Shown here in pieces: positions 8,793-17,612 of a DNA stretch of 64,000 nucleotides. The notes beneath the pieces were generated by a model, which was not told the origin of the DNA, made no database searches, and saw only the letters and a list, made by a program, of their open reading frames with translations. Location: the NCBI GenBank assembly GCA_003611805.1, contig RAYM01000010.1, positions 124,001 to 188,000 on the forward strand, read 5' to 3'. Each line of letters begins with the position of its first letter. Within the stretch, counting starts at the first letter, position 1. A program made the position numbers and the translations under genes. This stretch comes from a bacterium 1xD42-87. Lineage in GTDB: Bacteria; Bacillota; Clostridia; Lachnospirales; Lachnospiraceae.

Positions 8793-10201
8793 ATTGTTTG
8801 TAACATAACCCGCAGCATGCAACACTCCTCCTGTTGAAATATTTCTTTGCTGATCTCGATATCGCCCAGATACTTTCGCGCCGCATGGCGGACGGAGCTA
8901 AGACCGAAACCATGCCCTTCCCCTTCTTTTGTGGTGACGGGAAGTCTGCTCTGCTCGTCTGTCTTCAGCTCGCCTGTAAAGCTGTTGGCGATTTCGATGA
9001 TATACATATTTTTTCTGCGGTAAGAGGAGAGGAAAATGTGCGTGTCGGGAGAGTTTTCCCGTTCGGCTGCTTCAATGGCGTTGGAGAGCCCGTTATTTAA
9101 AATAATACTGATATCAAAGGCATTGATTTCACTGTCGGCAGGGTAATGGAAGTCGCAGGTAAAGACAATGCCTTTTTCGTCCATTTCCTTTTTGCGGTCG
9201 GAGAGAATGACATCTGTCACAGGATTGCCGCTTGAGATTCCAAAAGACGCTGCCTGCATCTGGTCCTGCAGTGCTGCTGTATAGGCTTGCGCTTCCTCGG
9301 ATTCCCCCTGTGTGTAAAGCTGTTTGAGGGTCATCAGGTGATTGCCCATGTCGTGGCGCAAGGCGCGCATATCTTTGTAGAGACGTTCCGCCTCTGTAAT
9401 GTGGGATTCCAAGTCCTGCATCTGTCTGGAGAATATTTCCCGCTGCCTATCTTCCTCCTGTTCGGTTTTCCATTGGCGAAACAGCCAGATGATGGCAAGG
9501 TTTGTTGCATAACAAATGACTGCATAAATCCCAATCAGCATTTCGTAACCAATTTTTACAGACAGAGACGCCTGCTCGAGCGCGCTTGTGTATACATTAT
9601 AATAGAAAAAAATCATCACGTAAGCGCATATGCCGGACAAAGAGGGGATAGTCAGAATCAAAAATTCCCGCAGCTTCATGTGTTCCTGTTTTTTTCCGTA
9701 AACCCGTAATAGGAACCGCACGCCGACGTACATTAAGAAAAAGCCAAACAGTGAGTCACGCACACATTCTATCACATAAACGCGAAACCATACAATCTTA
9801 TCATTATTGGAAATGAATTTATATATTAACGGATGCCAAGCAAATACCGTCTGTCCGACAATGCGCCATGCCTGCCAGCGCAGACTGAAAAAAGTAATGG
9901 AAAGAAAGAGTTTCTGACGGATATATACAGGATTAAGAAGGCACATGACAAAAAATGTCCCCAAAATGCCGATGCCGTAGGCGAGAATGGCATTGATATA
10001 ATAGGGCATATAATGCAGAAACAGCATAATACAAGCATAAGCTGCAGCTACCAGCCACGTCCGTGATTTTTGCAAACGACCGGATGAAGTATCTAAGAGA
10101 AACGGTTTTGCCAAAGAGGCATAACAATATGCCGTTAACAGTATCGTGGTGAGCGAGTAAATGTGGTCTACTATTTCATAATATTGTTCCAAATCGTTCA
10201 T
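8780..10201 (-). CDS. GHKL sensor histidine kinase (AgrC/NatK-like)
   Basis: This 473-residue protein has about six or seven N-terminal transmembrane helices (to about residue 245). A dimerisation helix carries the phospho-acceptor H283 in RHDMGNHL. The GHKL ATPase domain has the N box NNGLSNAIEAAE and the G box GHGFGLSSV. It lacks the PAS or dCache sensors of larger kinases, so the membrane domain itself probably senses a peptide or membrane signal. Its ATG overlaps the stop of the upstream LytTR regulator (ATGA), showing translational coupling. No AgrD-like peptide gene was found beside it. Confidence 0.9.
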   Translation of the reverse strand: MNDLEQYYEIVDHIYSLTTILLTAYCYASLAKPFLLDTSSGRLQKSRTWLVAAAYACIMLFLHYMPYYINAILAYGIGILGTFFVMCLLNPVYIRQKLFLSITFFSLRWQAWRIVGQTVFAWHPLIYKFISNNDKIVWFRVYVIECVRDSLFGFFLMYVGVRFLLRVYGKKQEHMKLREFLILTIPSLSGICAYVMIFFYYNVYTSALEQASLSVKIGYEMLIGIYAVICYATNLAIIWLFRQWKTEQEEDRQREIFSRQMQDLESHITEAERLYKDMRALRHDMGNHLMTLKQLYTQGESEEAQAYTAALQDQMQAASFGISSGNPVTDVILSDRKKEMDEKGIVFTCDFHYPADSEINAFDISIILNNGLSNAIEAAERENSPDTHIFLSSYRRKNMYIIEIANSFTGELKTDEQSRLPVTTKEGEGHGFGLSSVRHAARKYLGDIEISKEIFQQEECCMLRVMLQTIKGE

Positions 10202-11028
10202 CTGCCTGCCCCCTTGCCGTTTGTACGGCTGATATACTGCATATACTGCCGTACAAACCCGGCAAACTGCTTTTTGGACATGGGAACGGCGTCTGTTTCC
10301 AGCCAGACCGTATCGGCACTATATTTTTCCACATACTGCAAATTTACCAGATAAGCGCGGTGGGTGCGGTAAAAATCCGCCCCGGTCTGTTCGGAGAGTT
10401 CTGTCAGCTTTCCGTAATATTCGATATCGCCGTTTACGGTGTGAAGCAGGACCTTGCGGTTGAAAACTTCTGCGTAAATAATGTCCGGGAGCAGTACCCT
10501 TGTGGAGAGACCGCCTCTTTTTACGAGAATTGCGCGAGGTGCAGTCAAGCTATTTTTCCCGTCTGCGTTTGTTATCGGGTGCGCCAGATTGTGTTGGGAC
10601 GCTGTCTTTTTTGTAGGAGTTTGCAGGTCAGATTTTTCCGTCTGCCTTGCATATTGCAGCAGGGCGTTGTTTAATACTTCGTACAGTCTTTTGTCGTCAA
10701 AAGGCTTTACCAAGTAGTGAAAGGCGTTTACGTCAAACGCTTCGTAGACATATTCTGACAATGCAGTCACAAATATAAGAATCATATCCTGATTTTTGAT
10801 GCGCAATTCTTTTGCAGTCTGCATCCCGTTTTTGCCGGGCATCTGGATATCCAGAAAAAGTACGTCCGGCACGTTTTCCGCGGGGAGCGCAAGCAGACTT
10901 TCTCCCGAATCAAAGTCGAAAATCTGACAATGCATCCCGGCGTTTTGACAATGTTTTTCTATTTTTCGCCGCAGCATTTCCCGCAGGGCGGTTTCGTCGT
11001 CACATATTGCAATCTTTACTGTTTTCAT
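10198..11028 (-). CDS. LytTR-family response regulator
   Basis: The product is 276 residues. The receiver domain (1-120) has the acidic pair D10/D11, phospho-acceptor D60 in FLDIQMPG and the KPF lysine. A variable linker of about 40 residues follows, then a LytTR DNA-binding domain (VKRGG, IIYAEVFNRKVLLHT, FYRTHRAYLVNL). It would be activated by the coupled GHKL kinase and bind LytTR direct repeats in target promoters. The start at 11028 fits the receiver N-terminus (MKTVKIAICDD) and a GGGGA ribosome site; an upstream in-frame start at 11064 is less likely. Confidence 0.9.
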   Translation of the reverse strand: MKTVKIAICDDETALREMLRRKIEKHCQNAGMHCQIFDFDSGESLLALPAENVPDVLFLDIQMPGKNGMQTAKELRIKNQDMILIFVTALSEYVYEAFDVNAFHYLVKPFDDKRLYEVLNNALLQYARQTEKSDLQTPTKKTASQHNLAHPITNADGKNSLTAPRAILVKRGGLSTRVLLPDIIYAEVFNRKVLLHTVNGDIEYYGKLTELSEQTGADFYRTHRAYLVNLQYVEKYSADTVWLETDAVPMSKKQFAGFVRQYMQYISRTNGKGAGR

Positions 11029-11314
11029 CTGCTTTTCCCCGTTTATCATAAGATAAGTATACATGATAATCTGTAAAATGCCCTTTCTTTTCAGAAAAAA
11101 TGTTGTGAATGACCAAATTTTTGATGTAAGCGAAAAAGGCTGTAAGACAGCGCTCCGAATTTGTCCGTATATCTTTGTACATATCTGAAAATATGTGTTA
11201 CACTGAAACTGTACTATATAAACCGAGCTTCGTTTAGTTGTGAGTTCCGTTTTGCGGATTCATATATAGAGAGAAGCGGCATCAGAAATTGAAATTGTGT
11301 AAAGGGTGAACAAA

Positions 11315-11725
11315 ATGACAGGGATGGATGACGGAAAAGTAATTTTAAAGAAAGTAATCACTGCGGATGAGGAGGAGCCGGATACGGCGGTATCGGAAAA
11401 AGCGTCGCCGGCAGCTTCAAAGAAGGTGATTATAGCAGATACGGAATTTCAGGAAGAAACGGCGGTGCCTGTTCTCTCGGATGATATCAAAATGCTTGTG
11501 ACGAGCATGATTCATAAAGAGGGAAAAGCTTTCGCAAGGGTTTCCTTCCTGCGGGACAACGACTGGGCGGAAGGAATCGTGCCGGGCGGTAAGATTGAGA
11601 AGGCGGAGGGCTTTAACGAGGAGGAGATCAAGAAACTGGAAGCGTATCTTGCCGGGGAGCAGGAGATGATTCTGCAGGAGGCGAAGGGAGTCAATCCGAT
11701 TAAGAATTTGTTTGGTATGCCATAA
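11315..11725 (+). CDS. conserved hypothetical protein
   Basis: I do not recognise this 136-residue protein. The first 45 residues are charged and low complexity, with two similar segments (VILKKVITADEEE and SKKVIIADTEFQE). The rest looks folded: an alpha/beta stretch around KAFARVSFLRDNDWAEG and a C-terminal helix ending in NPIKNLFGMP. It is cytosolic, with no signal peptide. AAAGGGTG lies 6 bases before the ATG; a GTG nine bases upstream is also in frame. It stands alone between the LytTR system and MgtC. Confidence 0.75.
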   Translation: MTGMDDGKVILKKVITADEEEPDTAVSEKASPAASKKVIIADTEFQEETAVPVLSDDIKMLVTSMIHKEGKAFARVSFLRDNDWAEGIVPGGKIEKAEGFNEEEIKKLEAYLAGEQEMILQEAKGVNPIKNLFGMP

Positions 11726-11858
11726 GATTTTCACTAAAAATTTGAATTTACTTTGGGGGTATTTTAATCAGAAAAAGTATATTATTGAAACAGGAATAAA
11801 AAAAGAAAAGGTACCGCATTAAAAGATAGAAGATGCATTATATGATATGGGGGATAAG

Positions 11859-12536
11859 ATGATATTCGGAGATTTTTCGGAGTGGACGGCACAAAATCTT
11901 ATCATACGGGTCATAGCGTCCATGATTCTCGGAGGAATTATTGGTCTGGACCGCGGCATGAAACACCGGGGCGCGGGCACAAAGACGATGACGGTGGTCT
12001 GCTTGGGAGCAACGCTTGTCATGCTGACGGAGCAGTATATCCAGATTCACTTTCCGGGACTTGCCAACATGAACCGTCTGGCGGCGCAGGTCATAAGCGG
12101 GGTTGGTTTCCTCGGCGTGGGAACGATTATCATAAGTAATCACCGGGTCAGGGGACTGACGACGGCGGCGACGCTCTGGGCGAGCGCGGCCATCGGTCTG
12201 GCGGTGGGAATTGGATTTGTGGAAGGCGGCGTGCTGATTACGCTCGTCATGCTGTTCTGTCTGCATGTGCTTCCCTTTGTGGAGCGTTTTGCCACCAGAA
12301 ATTCCAGATACTGTAATGTGATTATTGATCTGGAGGAAAGCCGGTATCTGCACGTGATCATTCAGGATTTAAAGGCTGCTGACATTGCCGTAGATTCCAT
12401 GGAAATCAGCACCTCCAGAATCGGGGACAGCGTGTCGGCTTATCTGATTTTACATACAAAGAGGACAATAGAAAATACGGAAATCTATGAGATTATCACA
12501 AAGTCGGACAAGGTGGAGTCGGTGGATTTTCTGTGA
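11859..12536 (+). CDS. MgtC/SapB family membrane protein
   Basis: This 225-residue protein has four or five transmembrane helices in the first 145 residues, with family motifs GGIIGLDRG, GVGFLGVGTII and GLTTAATLWASAAIGL. An ACT-like soluble tail of about 75 residues follows. MgtC-type proteins modulate membrane energetics under magnesium limitation or acid stress; the role in commensal Clostridia is not established. An in-frame ATG at 11847 would add four residues; 11859 is preferred because a GGGGG run lies just upstream. Its stop is one base from the stop of the convergent exonuclease III gene. Confidence 0.9.
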   Translation: MIFGDFSEWTAQNLIIRVIASMILGGIIGLDRGMKHRGAGTKTMTVVCLGATLVMLTEQYIQIHFPGLANMNRLAAQVISGVGFLGVGTIIISNHRVRGLTTAATLWASAAIGLAVGIGFVEGGVLITLVMLFCLHVLPFVERFATRNSRYCNVIIDLEESRYLHVIIQDLKAADIAVDSMEISTSRIGDSVSAYLILHTKRTIENTEIYEIITKSDKVESVDFL

Positions 12537-12537
12537 A

Positions 12538-13290
12538 TTACTGTATTATCAACCCCACCGGGCAATGGTCGGATCCCGTCACTTCATTGTATATGAAAGC
12601 GTCCTGCAATCTGCCTTCCAGAGATGAGGAAGTGAGGAAATAGTCGATGCGCCACCCCGCGTTTTTTGCCCGCGCGCTGAAACGGTAGGACCACCACGAA
12701 TAAACGCCCTCCAGATCAGGATAAAAATAACGGAAAGTGTCAATAAATCCGGCATCCACAAGAGCTGTGAACTTTCCCCGCTCTTCATCTGTAAATCCGG
12801 CGTTTTTGCGATTGGTTTTCGGGTTTTTTAAGTCGATTTCCTTATGTGCTACGTTCAAATCGCCGCAGAAAATGACAGGTTTGGATACTTCCAGTTTTTT
12901 CAGGTAGGCGAGAAAGTCGTCTTCCCATTTCATACGGTAATCCAGACGAGCCAGCTCGTTCTGGGAGTTGGGCGTATAGACGGTAACGAAATAAAAGTCG
13001 GGATATTCCAGCGTGATGACGCGCCCCTCGTGGTCGTGTTCCTCCACGCCGATTCCGTAAGTGACTTTCAGCGCTTCTTCTTTTGCAAAAATGGCAGTGC
13101 CGGAATAACCTTTCTTTTCCGCATAATTCCAGTATTGATGATAGCCTGGCAGCTCCAGATCAATCTGTCCCGCCTGCAGTTTGGTCTCCTGTAAGCAGAA
13201 AATATCTGCGTCCGTTTCCTTAAAAAAATCTAAAAAGCCTTTGCCCATACAAGCTCTGATCCCGTTTACATTCCATGAGATAAATTTCAT
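12538..13290 (-). CDS. xth: exodeoxyribonuclease III
   Basis: This 250-residue AP endonuclease/3'-5' exonuclease of the EEP fold acts in base excision repair. Visible active-site elements are WNVNG (N7), LQETKL (metal-binding E35), GDLNVAH (catalytic Asp/Asn pair), WRIDYFL and SDHCPV (catalytic His). Length matches ExoA/Xth of Firmicutes. The ribosome site AAAGGGAC lies about 11 bases upstream. It is monocistronic and convergent with the MgtC gene. Confidence 0.95.
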   Translation of the reverse strand: MKFISWNVNGIRACMGKGFLDFFKETDADIFCLQETKLQAGQIDLELPGYHQYWNYAEKKGYSGTAIFAKEEALKVTYGIGVEEHDHEGRVITLEYPDFYFVTVYTPNSQNELARLDYRMKWEDDFLAYLKKLEVSKPVIFCGDLNVAHKEIDLKNPKTNRKNAGFTDEERGKFTALVDAGFIDTFRYFYPDLEGVYSWWSYRFSARAKNAGWRIDYFLTSSSLEGRLQDAFIYNEVTGSDHCPVGLIIQ

Positions 13291-13409
13291 AATTGGTCTT
13301 GTCCCTTTCTTTTGTATAATATTGGATAAAATTATTTTAATTCAATTTTCTGCTCTTTGCACCAGTTGATGTATGCCTCTCCGCCTAAACCACTGTCTGA
13401 ACTTTTTAC

Positions 13410-14480
13410 TCATTCCGAATCACCATTTTTATAAAATTTTGGAATCTCATTCCTTACAATCTCATCCGACAGGACGCGCATACCGTCCAGCCGCTCCTCA
13501 TAATTTTCCACAGTCAGTCGGTCCTCTCCCTTTGCCAGCTTATCATAAACCCAGTAATTGATATCTTTGGAGAAGTGGATCATGTCCATATATAGGTCTA
13601 AATTCGTAATAATTTCTTTTGCGTCCTGATAATAATATATTTCCACATTGTCGTAGGCAAGCAGCGCCTTTACCGTCTGTTTTTCATTGTAAATGACTGA
13701 GTCCAGCTCCCCTGTCCGATAGGCGTTGTCCCACCAGAGCATGGAGTAAGGTGAGAAAAAGAATTTAAATGTTGTATCCGGGTGCGTCTCAACCATTTCC
13801 GTCAAAAGCGCGATATTTTTTTTGAGAGCATCCGCAGTCGCAGTTTCCGGCTGCATCTGCGCGACGGAAGGTTTTCTGGCATACATTCCTGTGGCCATAT
13901 CCGCGCCGAAATATTTCCACTGTGCCCAGTTGTAGGAGTCTCCCTCGTCATAGTCCCCGATAAGGGAGAATGCCAGCATATAGGGAATTTTTTCCATCAT
14001 CACATCTTTATTCAGCGTATATTGATAATCATTGAAATGGTTTTTGTCGTAGAGGTACATCGGGCAGCCCGTGGAGACATAGGTGGGTTCGTCGCTGGCG
14101 GAGAGAGAAGAGGGATCTATATTGTAAAAGACATAGTCTAGCTCGTGATTCTCGTAAGCGATATCCAGAAGCACCTTCAAATCTGCGGTGGCGCCGTAGG
14201 AACGGATCGCCTTGATGGTCTGACAGTCAAATCCTTGGTCGAACCAACCGTTGTTATAGTTTTCACAGACGGAGGAACCCACGATCAGCGCATTGTAATC
14301 AAAGTTTCGAAGCGTCCCCACACACTGGTATTCCTTGTCCGTCAGCACAGCTTTCAAACCGGGCAGCGGTCTGTGATACTGATAAAATGGGTCAAAAAGC
14401 ACAACCGCGCCGATTATCGCCGCGAGGAGAATAAGCGTTCTTATGAAAAAAGATTTGATAAATTTTCCGTCTGAAATCAT
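13410..14480 (-). CDS. SGNH-hydrolase-like partner of the MBOAT acyltransferase
   Basis: The 356-residue protein has one N-terminal membrane anchor (about residues 10-30) and an extracytoplasmic domain. LIVGSS (S70 as likely nucleophile) and a C-terminal DMIHFS (Asp-x-x-His) resemble blocks I and V of SGNH/GDSL enzymes. It lies 11 bases downstream of an MBOAT gene, the arrangement of AlgI/AlgX- and DltB/DltD-like pairs that O-acylate surface polymers. AGAAAGG precedes the start. The reading frame stays open for 25 further codons after the TGA stop. The acyl acceptor is unknown. Confidence 0.75.
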   Translation of the reverse strand: MISDGKFIKSFFIRTLILLAAIIGAVVLFDPFYQYHRPLPGLKAVLTDKEYQCVGTLRNFDYNALIVGSSVCENYNNGWFDQGFDCQTIKAIRSYGATADLKVLLDIAYENHELDYVFYNIDPSSLSASDEPTYVSTGCPMYLYDKNHFNDYQYTLNKDVMMEKIPYMLAFSLIGDYDEGDSYNWAQWKYFGADMATGMYARKPSVAQMQPETATADALKKNIALLTEMVETHPDTTFKFFFSPYSMLWWDNAYRTGELDSVIYNEKQTVKALLAYDNVEIYYYQDAKEIITNLDLYMDMIHFSKDINYWVYDKLAKGEDRLTVENYEERLDGMRVLSDEIVRNEIPKFYKNGDSE

Positions 14481-14491
14481 AGGTTGCCTTT

Positions 14492-16087
14492 CTAAAAGTT
14501 AAAGTAGAGGAATGTACTTACCTGCGACAGGGAAATCACGCACCATATGAATAAAATGCAAATACCCCAGCACCTGCCGGAAGTTAACTCGTTGTGGGTC
14601 GCACGCTCGTAGGCATTTTTGTGAAAAATGAGGTAAAACGCCAGCACAAACAATGCAAGCATAACGAACAGGTACAGGTAATTAACCGTTGCCGGAGCCG
14701 CCAGCTCCAGCGCCTGTTTGAGTACATATATTTCTGAGATATCAAGCTGCGCGGCTATCTCAAACAGTTTGCCGTTAAAGCGCAGGGACAGAAGATTTTT
14801 GAAAAGCTGTCCAGCCGCCAGCATACTGCTGCTTCTGAAAAAAAAGAGCGAGAGATTGAAGAGCGTAAAGGTAATAACCCAGCCGACAGGCGCGGGGATG
14901 TGAAAGCGGGAAGGACGTTTTTCTTCCCTGCCGCGAATGCCTAAGATGCCGAGATTATCTAATACAACCAGCAGCCCCTGCATGGCGCCCCACGCCACAT
15001 AAGTCCATGCCGCGCCGTGCCAGAGCCCGCTCAGCAAAAAGACAATAAAAGTATTGAGAAGCATACGCGCGCGTCCTTTTCGGCTGCCGCCAAGCGGAAT
15101 ATACACATAAGTGATAAAGAACCGCGACAGCGTAATGTGCCACCGCTGCCAAAATTCCTTGATGCTGCAGGAGCGGTAGGGCGAATCAAAGTTTAAGGGC
15201 AGTTCCACATGGAACATTCTGCCCAGACCGATTGCCATATCGGAATAGCCGCTGAAATCGAAGTAGAGTTCAAAGCTGTAAGCGAGAATCACAAAAACAG
15301 TGGATATTGCGTCCAGTGAGAAAGTCTGCGCAAAGCCGAAGTTTGCCATCAGTCCAAACGTGTCCGCGAGCAGCACTTTTTTGGCAAGCCCCAGAACGAA
15401 CAAGTAAATGCCACGCGCAAAAGAGGCGCTGTCAAAACGGCGTCTTTCGGGGTCTTCAAACTGAGGAATGATTTCGCTGTGCAGTACGATTGGTCCGGCG
15501 ATCAACTGCGGGAAAAAGGTCACAAAGGTCAGGTAGTTGATAAAATCGTAGTGCCTGCATCTGCCAAGCGCTCGGTCAATGATATAGGACATCTGCTGAA
15601 AGGTAAAAAAGCTGATACCGAGAGGCAGCAGGATGTGCTTCAAATTAAAATCCGAATGGAAGGCAAGATTTATGTTTTCAATAAAGAAGTCATAATATTT
15701 GAAGTAAAATAAAATGCCAAGATTCAGAATAAGACCTGTCAGAAGACCGATTTTCCCGGAGACGGAGAGAGGAGCCTTATCTGATGCGGTATTTCTCCTT
15801 GTTTCACCGTCGGTACCACACGCAGAGCCGTGAACAACGGTACCTGCATCCGAGAGAGGATATTTTGCCTGCGCTCGATTCAAAGCGAAGCTCAACAAGT
15901 AGTTCAGCCCGATACTGCACAGGATAATGGCGAGATAACGAACATTGAAATAAGCATAGAACCACAGGGACATGACGGACAGAAAAAGGCTTGCCAGCCT
16001 ATACCGCCCGAGTCTGTTAAGCCCGTACCACCCGATCAGCGCAACGGGTAGAAATATGAAGATAAAGATATAGGAATTAAACAGCAT
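14492..16087 (-). CDS. MBOAT-family O-acyltransferase (AlgI/DltB-like)
   Basis: This 531-residue polytopic membrane protein has about 11-12 helices. The MBOAT core is clear: YIDRALGR, FPQLIAGPI, the FSGYSDMAIG segment and the catalytic-His motif SGLWHGAAWTYVAWG. It would move an acyl group, commonly acetyl, across the membrane for transfer to an exported polysaccharide or teichoic acid by the downstream SGNH protein. The start at 16087 begins MLFNSYIFIFIFLP, the usual MBOAT N-terminus; upstream in-frame codons to 16189 look non-coding. GAGAGGAA is about 13 bases upstream, so the ribosome site is not decisive. Confidence 0.9.
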   Translation of the reverse strand: MLFNSYIFIFIFLPVALIGWYGLNRLGRYRLASLFLSVMSLWFYAYFNVRYLAIILCSIGLNYLLSFALNRAQAKYPLSDAGTVVHGSACGTDGETRRNTASDKAPLSVSGKIGLLTGLILNLGILFYFKYYDFFIENINLAFHSDFNLKHILLPLGISFFTFQQMSYIIDRALGRCRHYDFINYLTFVTFFPQLIAGPIVLHSEIIPQFEDPERRRFDSASFARGIYLFVLGLAKKVLLADTFGLMANFGFAQTFSLDAISTVFVILAYSFELYFDFSGYSDMAIGLGRMFHVELPLNFDSPYRSCSIKEFWQRWHITLSRFFITYVYIPLGGSRKGRARMLLNTFIVFLLSGLWHGAAWTYVAWGAMQGLLVVLDNLGILGIRGREEKRPSRFHIPAPVGWVITFTLFNLSLFFFRSSSMLAAGQLFKNLLSLRFNGKLFEIAAQLDISEIYVLKQALELAAPATVNYLYLFVMLALFVLAFYLIFHKNAYERATHNELTSGRCWGICILFIWCVISLSQVSTFLYFNF

Positions 16088-16332
16088 AAATTTCCGAAAT
16101 TCCTCTCTGAAAATACATAAATTTGTAAATACAGGTAAAAAATAATAGTGTGAAGCAGCAGGATTCCTGTTTCTGATATAGTATACCAAATTAGACTGCC
16201 GCTTACAAATTAAAATGATATCCGAAGAATTGATTTTTCATACAGAGGATATCAGACGGTGGCGGTGCATATGCCGCGCGGAAGAAATCAAAACAAATAT
16301 TGAAGTTAAAATCGGAAAAACGGAGGATTATC

Positions 16333-16962
16333 ATGCATAAATTAACAATTATGATCGTGATTTTTTGTTTCCTTTTATTATCCGGCTGCGGACAGGAGGA
16401 ACTGGCGGAAGAAGATTTGGTAGACGGACGGGAAACGGTCGGGGAACAGAGAGCGGAGGAAGTGGAGGCGGGAAATTTTCCGCTTTTCTGGGATGGAGAG
16501 GAGGAGCGGCAGTTTTATACTTTGCCGGAGCTGGAGGAGGAAGTAAAAGAGCTCCTTGGAGATAACTATTGGCCGGAAGTCAATTTATCGGCGGCGGAGC
16601 TGGAAAGGCTGACAGGAATCACGGAGGATATGTATGTGGATTTTCTGGCGGAGAGGCAGATGCTTGACGCGCACATAGATACCATGATCATCATTCACGC
16701 AAAAGAGGATTACGTGGGAACAATCGAGCAGGCGATTGAAACCTACCGAAGCGGCTTGATTGAGCAGAATAAAAATTATCCGCAAAATCTGAGCAAGGCA
16801 AGAGCATCCCGTATCGAGACAATCAACGACTATATCTGCTTCGTCCAGCTTGGGGCTGACACCACGCCTCTGGCGGATCGGGGTAATGAGGCGGTGATGG
16901 CACATTGTCTGGAGGAGAACGAAAAGGCGCTGTATGTGCTGGAGCAGGCGATTTTGCAGTAA
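16333..16962 (+). CDS. small lipoprotein of unknown function
   Basis: The product is 209 residues with a lipoprotein signal peptide whose lipobox is LLSGC (Cys near residue 19), followed by an acidic, unstructured Glu-rich linker. The remainder is mostly helical, with HIDTMIIIHAKEDYVGTIEQ and IETYRSGLIEQNKNYPQNL. This looks like the DUF4358-type or other small Firmicute lipoproteins, but I cannot assign a family. GGAGG is 6 bases before the ATG at 16333. It stands alone upstream of the XRE/GH125 pair and is probably exposed on the cell surface. Confidence 0.75.
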   Translation: MHKLTIMIVIFCFLLLSGCGQEELAEEDLVDGRETVGEQRAEEVEAGNFPLFWDGEEERQFYTLPELEEEVKELLGDNYWPEVNLSAAELERLTGITEDMYVDFLAERQMLDAHIDTMIIIHAKEDYVGTIEQAIETYRSGLIEQNKNYPQNLSKARASRIETINDYICFVQLGADTTPLADRGNEAVMAHCLEENEKALYVLEQAILQ

Positions 16963-17124
16963 GCAGGAGGGCAGATCCGGTATGGTTTTGAGCCTCCTGT
17001 TTGCGTTTTTGCGCTCGTGAGGTTCTTTCTTATTTTCTTTTTTCAGGTTATAATGTTCGTGAAAGCAACCGCAGGTTTTGCGAGCGTGCACTGCGAATCA
17101 GGCAACTTGGAAGGAAAATTTCGT

Positions 17125-17610
17125 ATGAACGTAAATCTGACAGCGAAATATTTACAGCATTTGCGCAAATGTCGTAATTACACACAGGAAGAGCTGGCGG
17201 CAAGACTGGATATTTCGAGGCAGGCGGTTTCTAAATGGGAAACGGGGGTAACGGTTCCCGATGTGGATGTCCTGTTAAAGATATCTAAGCTGTATGACAT
17301 TTCAATTAACGATATATTAGAGCCTAAAATCCGGCCGCAGAGAATCGTGGATTTTGAGCAGATTTCTGCCATTCCCGAGAAAGAACTAAAAGAAATATTG
17401 AGACAATTAGATAAGGATTCTCTGGTCATAGCGTTGATGGGGGCGTCGCCTGATACCAATCAATTTTGTGAAAAGATGTTTCCGGATATTGATTTTGAAA
17501 AAGCGCGAAACGAAATCGGCAGAGTCAGGGTGGAAACGGTGGAGGAGATGCAGAAACAGATTGTCTCCATGATAAATTTAGAGGCAGCTGACGGGAAGGC
17601 AGATACATAA
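17125..17610 (+). CDS. XRE-family regulator fused to a FliG-C-like domain
   Basis: The 161-residue protein has a Cro/C1 helix-turn-helix at residues 7-62 (TQEELAARLDISRQAVSKWE). Residues of about 79-151 resemble the C-terminal domain of flagellar switch protein FliG: an LREVD-like ILRQLDKDSLVIALMGAS followed by GRVRVETVEEMQKQIVSMI, which aligns with the ALKGAS and GPVRLxDVExAQxxI signature of FliG. This is pattern recognition, not a search. The start at 17125 matches the domain edge and has GGAAGGAAA upstream. The stop is two bases from the GH125 start, so the two share an operon. The FliG-like part may serve for oligomerisation. Confidence 0.7.
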   Translation: MNVNLTAKYLQHLRKCRNYTQEELAARLDISRQAVSKWETGVTVPDVDVLLKISKLYDISINDILEPKIRPQRIVDFEQISAIPEKELKEILRQLDKDSLVIALMGASPDTNQFCEKMFPDIDFEKARNEIGRVRVETVEEMQKQIVSMINLEAADGKADT

Positions 17611-17612
17611 AT

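Noticed and set aside
13335..13412. TGA of the SGNH-like gene read as selenocysteine.
   Set aside because: No recognisable SECIS-like hairpin or redox context; a plain stop is far more likely.
13346..13415. 22-codon ORF starting in the ATGA overlap at the end of the SGNH-like gene.
   Set aside because: Very short and basic, with no independent ribosome site; the read-through frame looks more protein-like.
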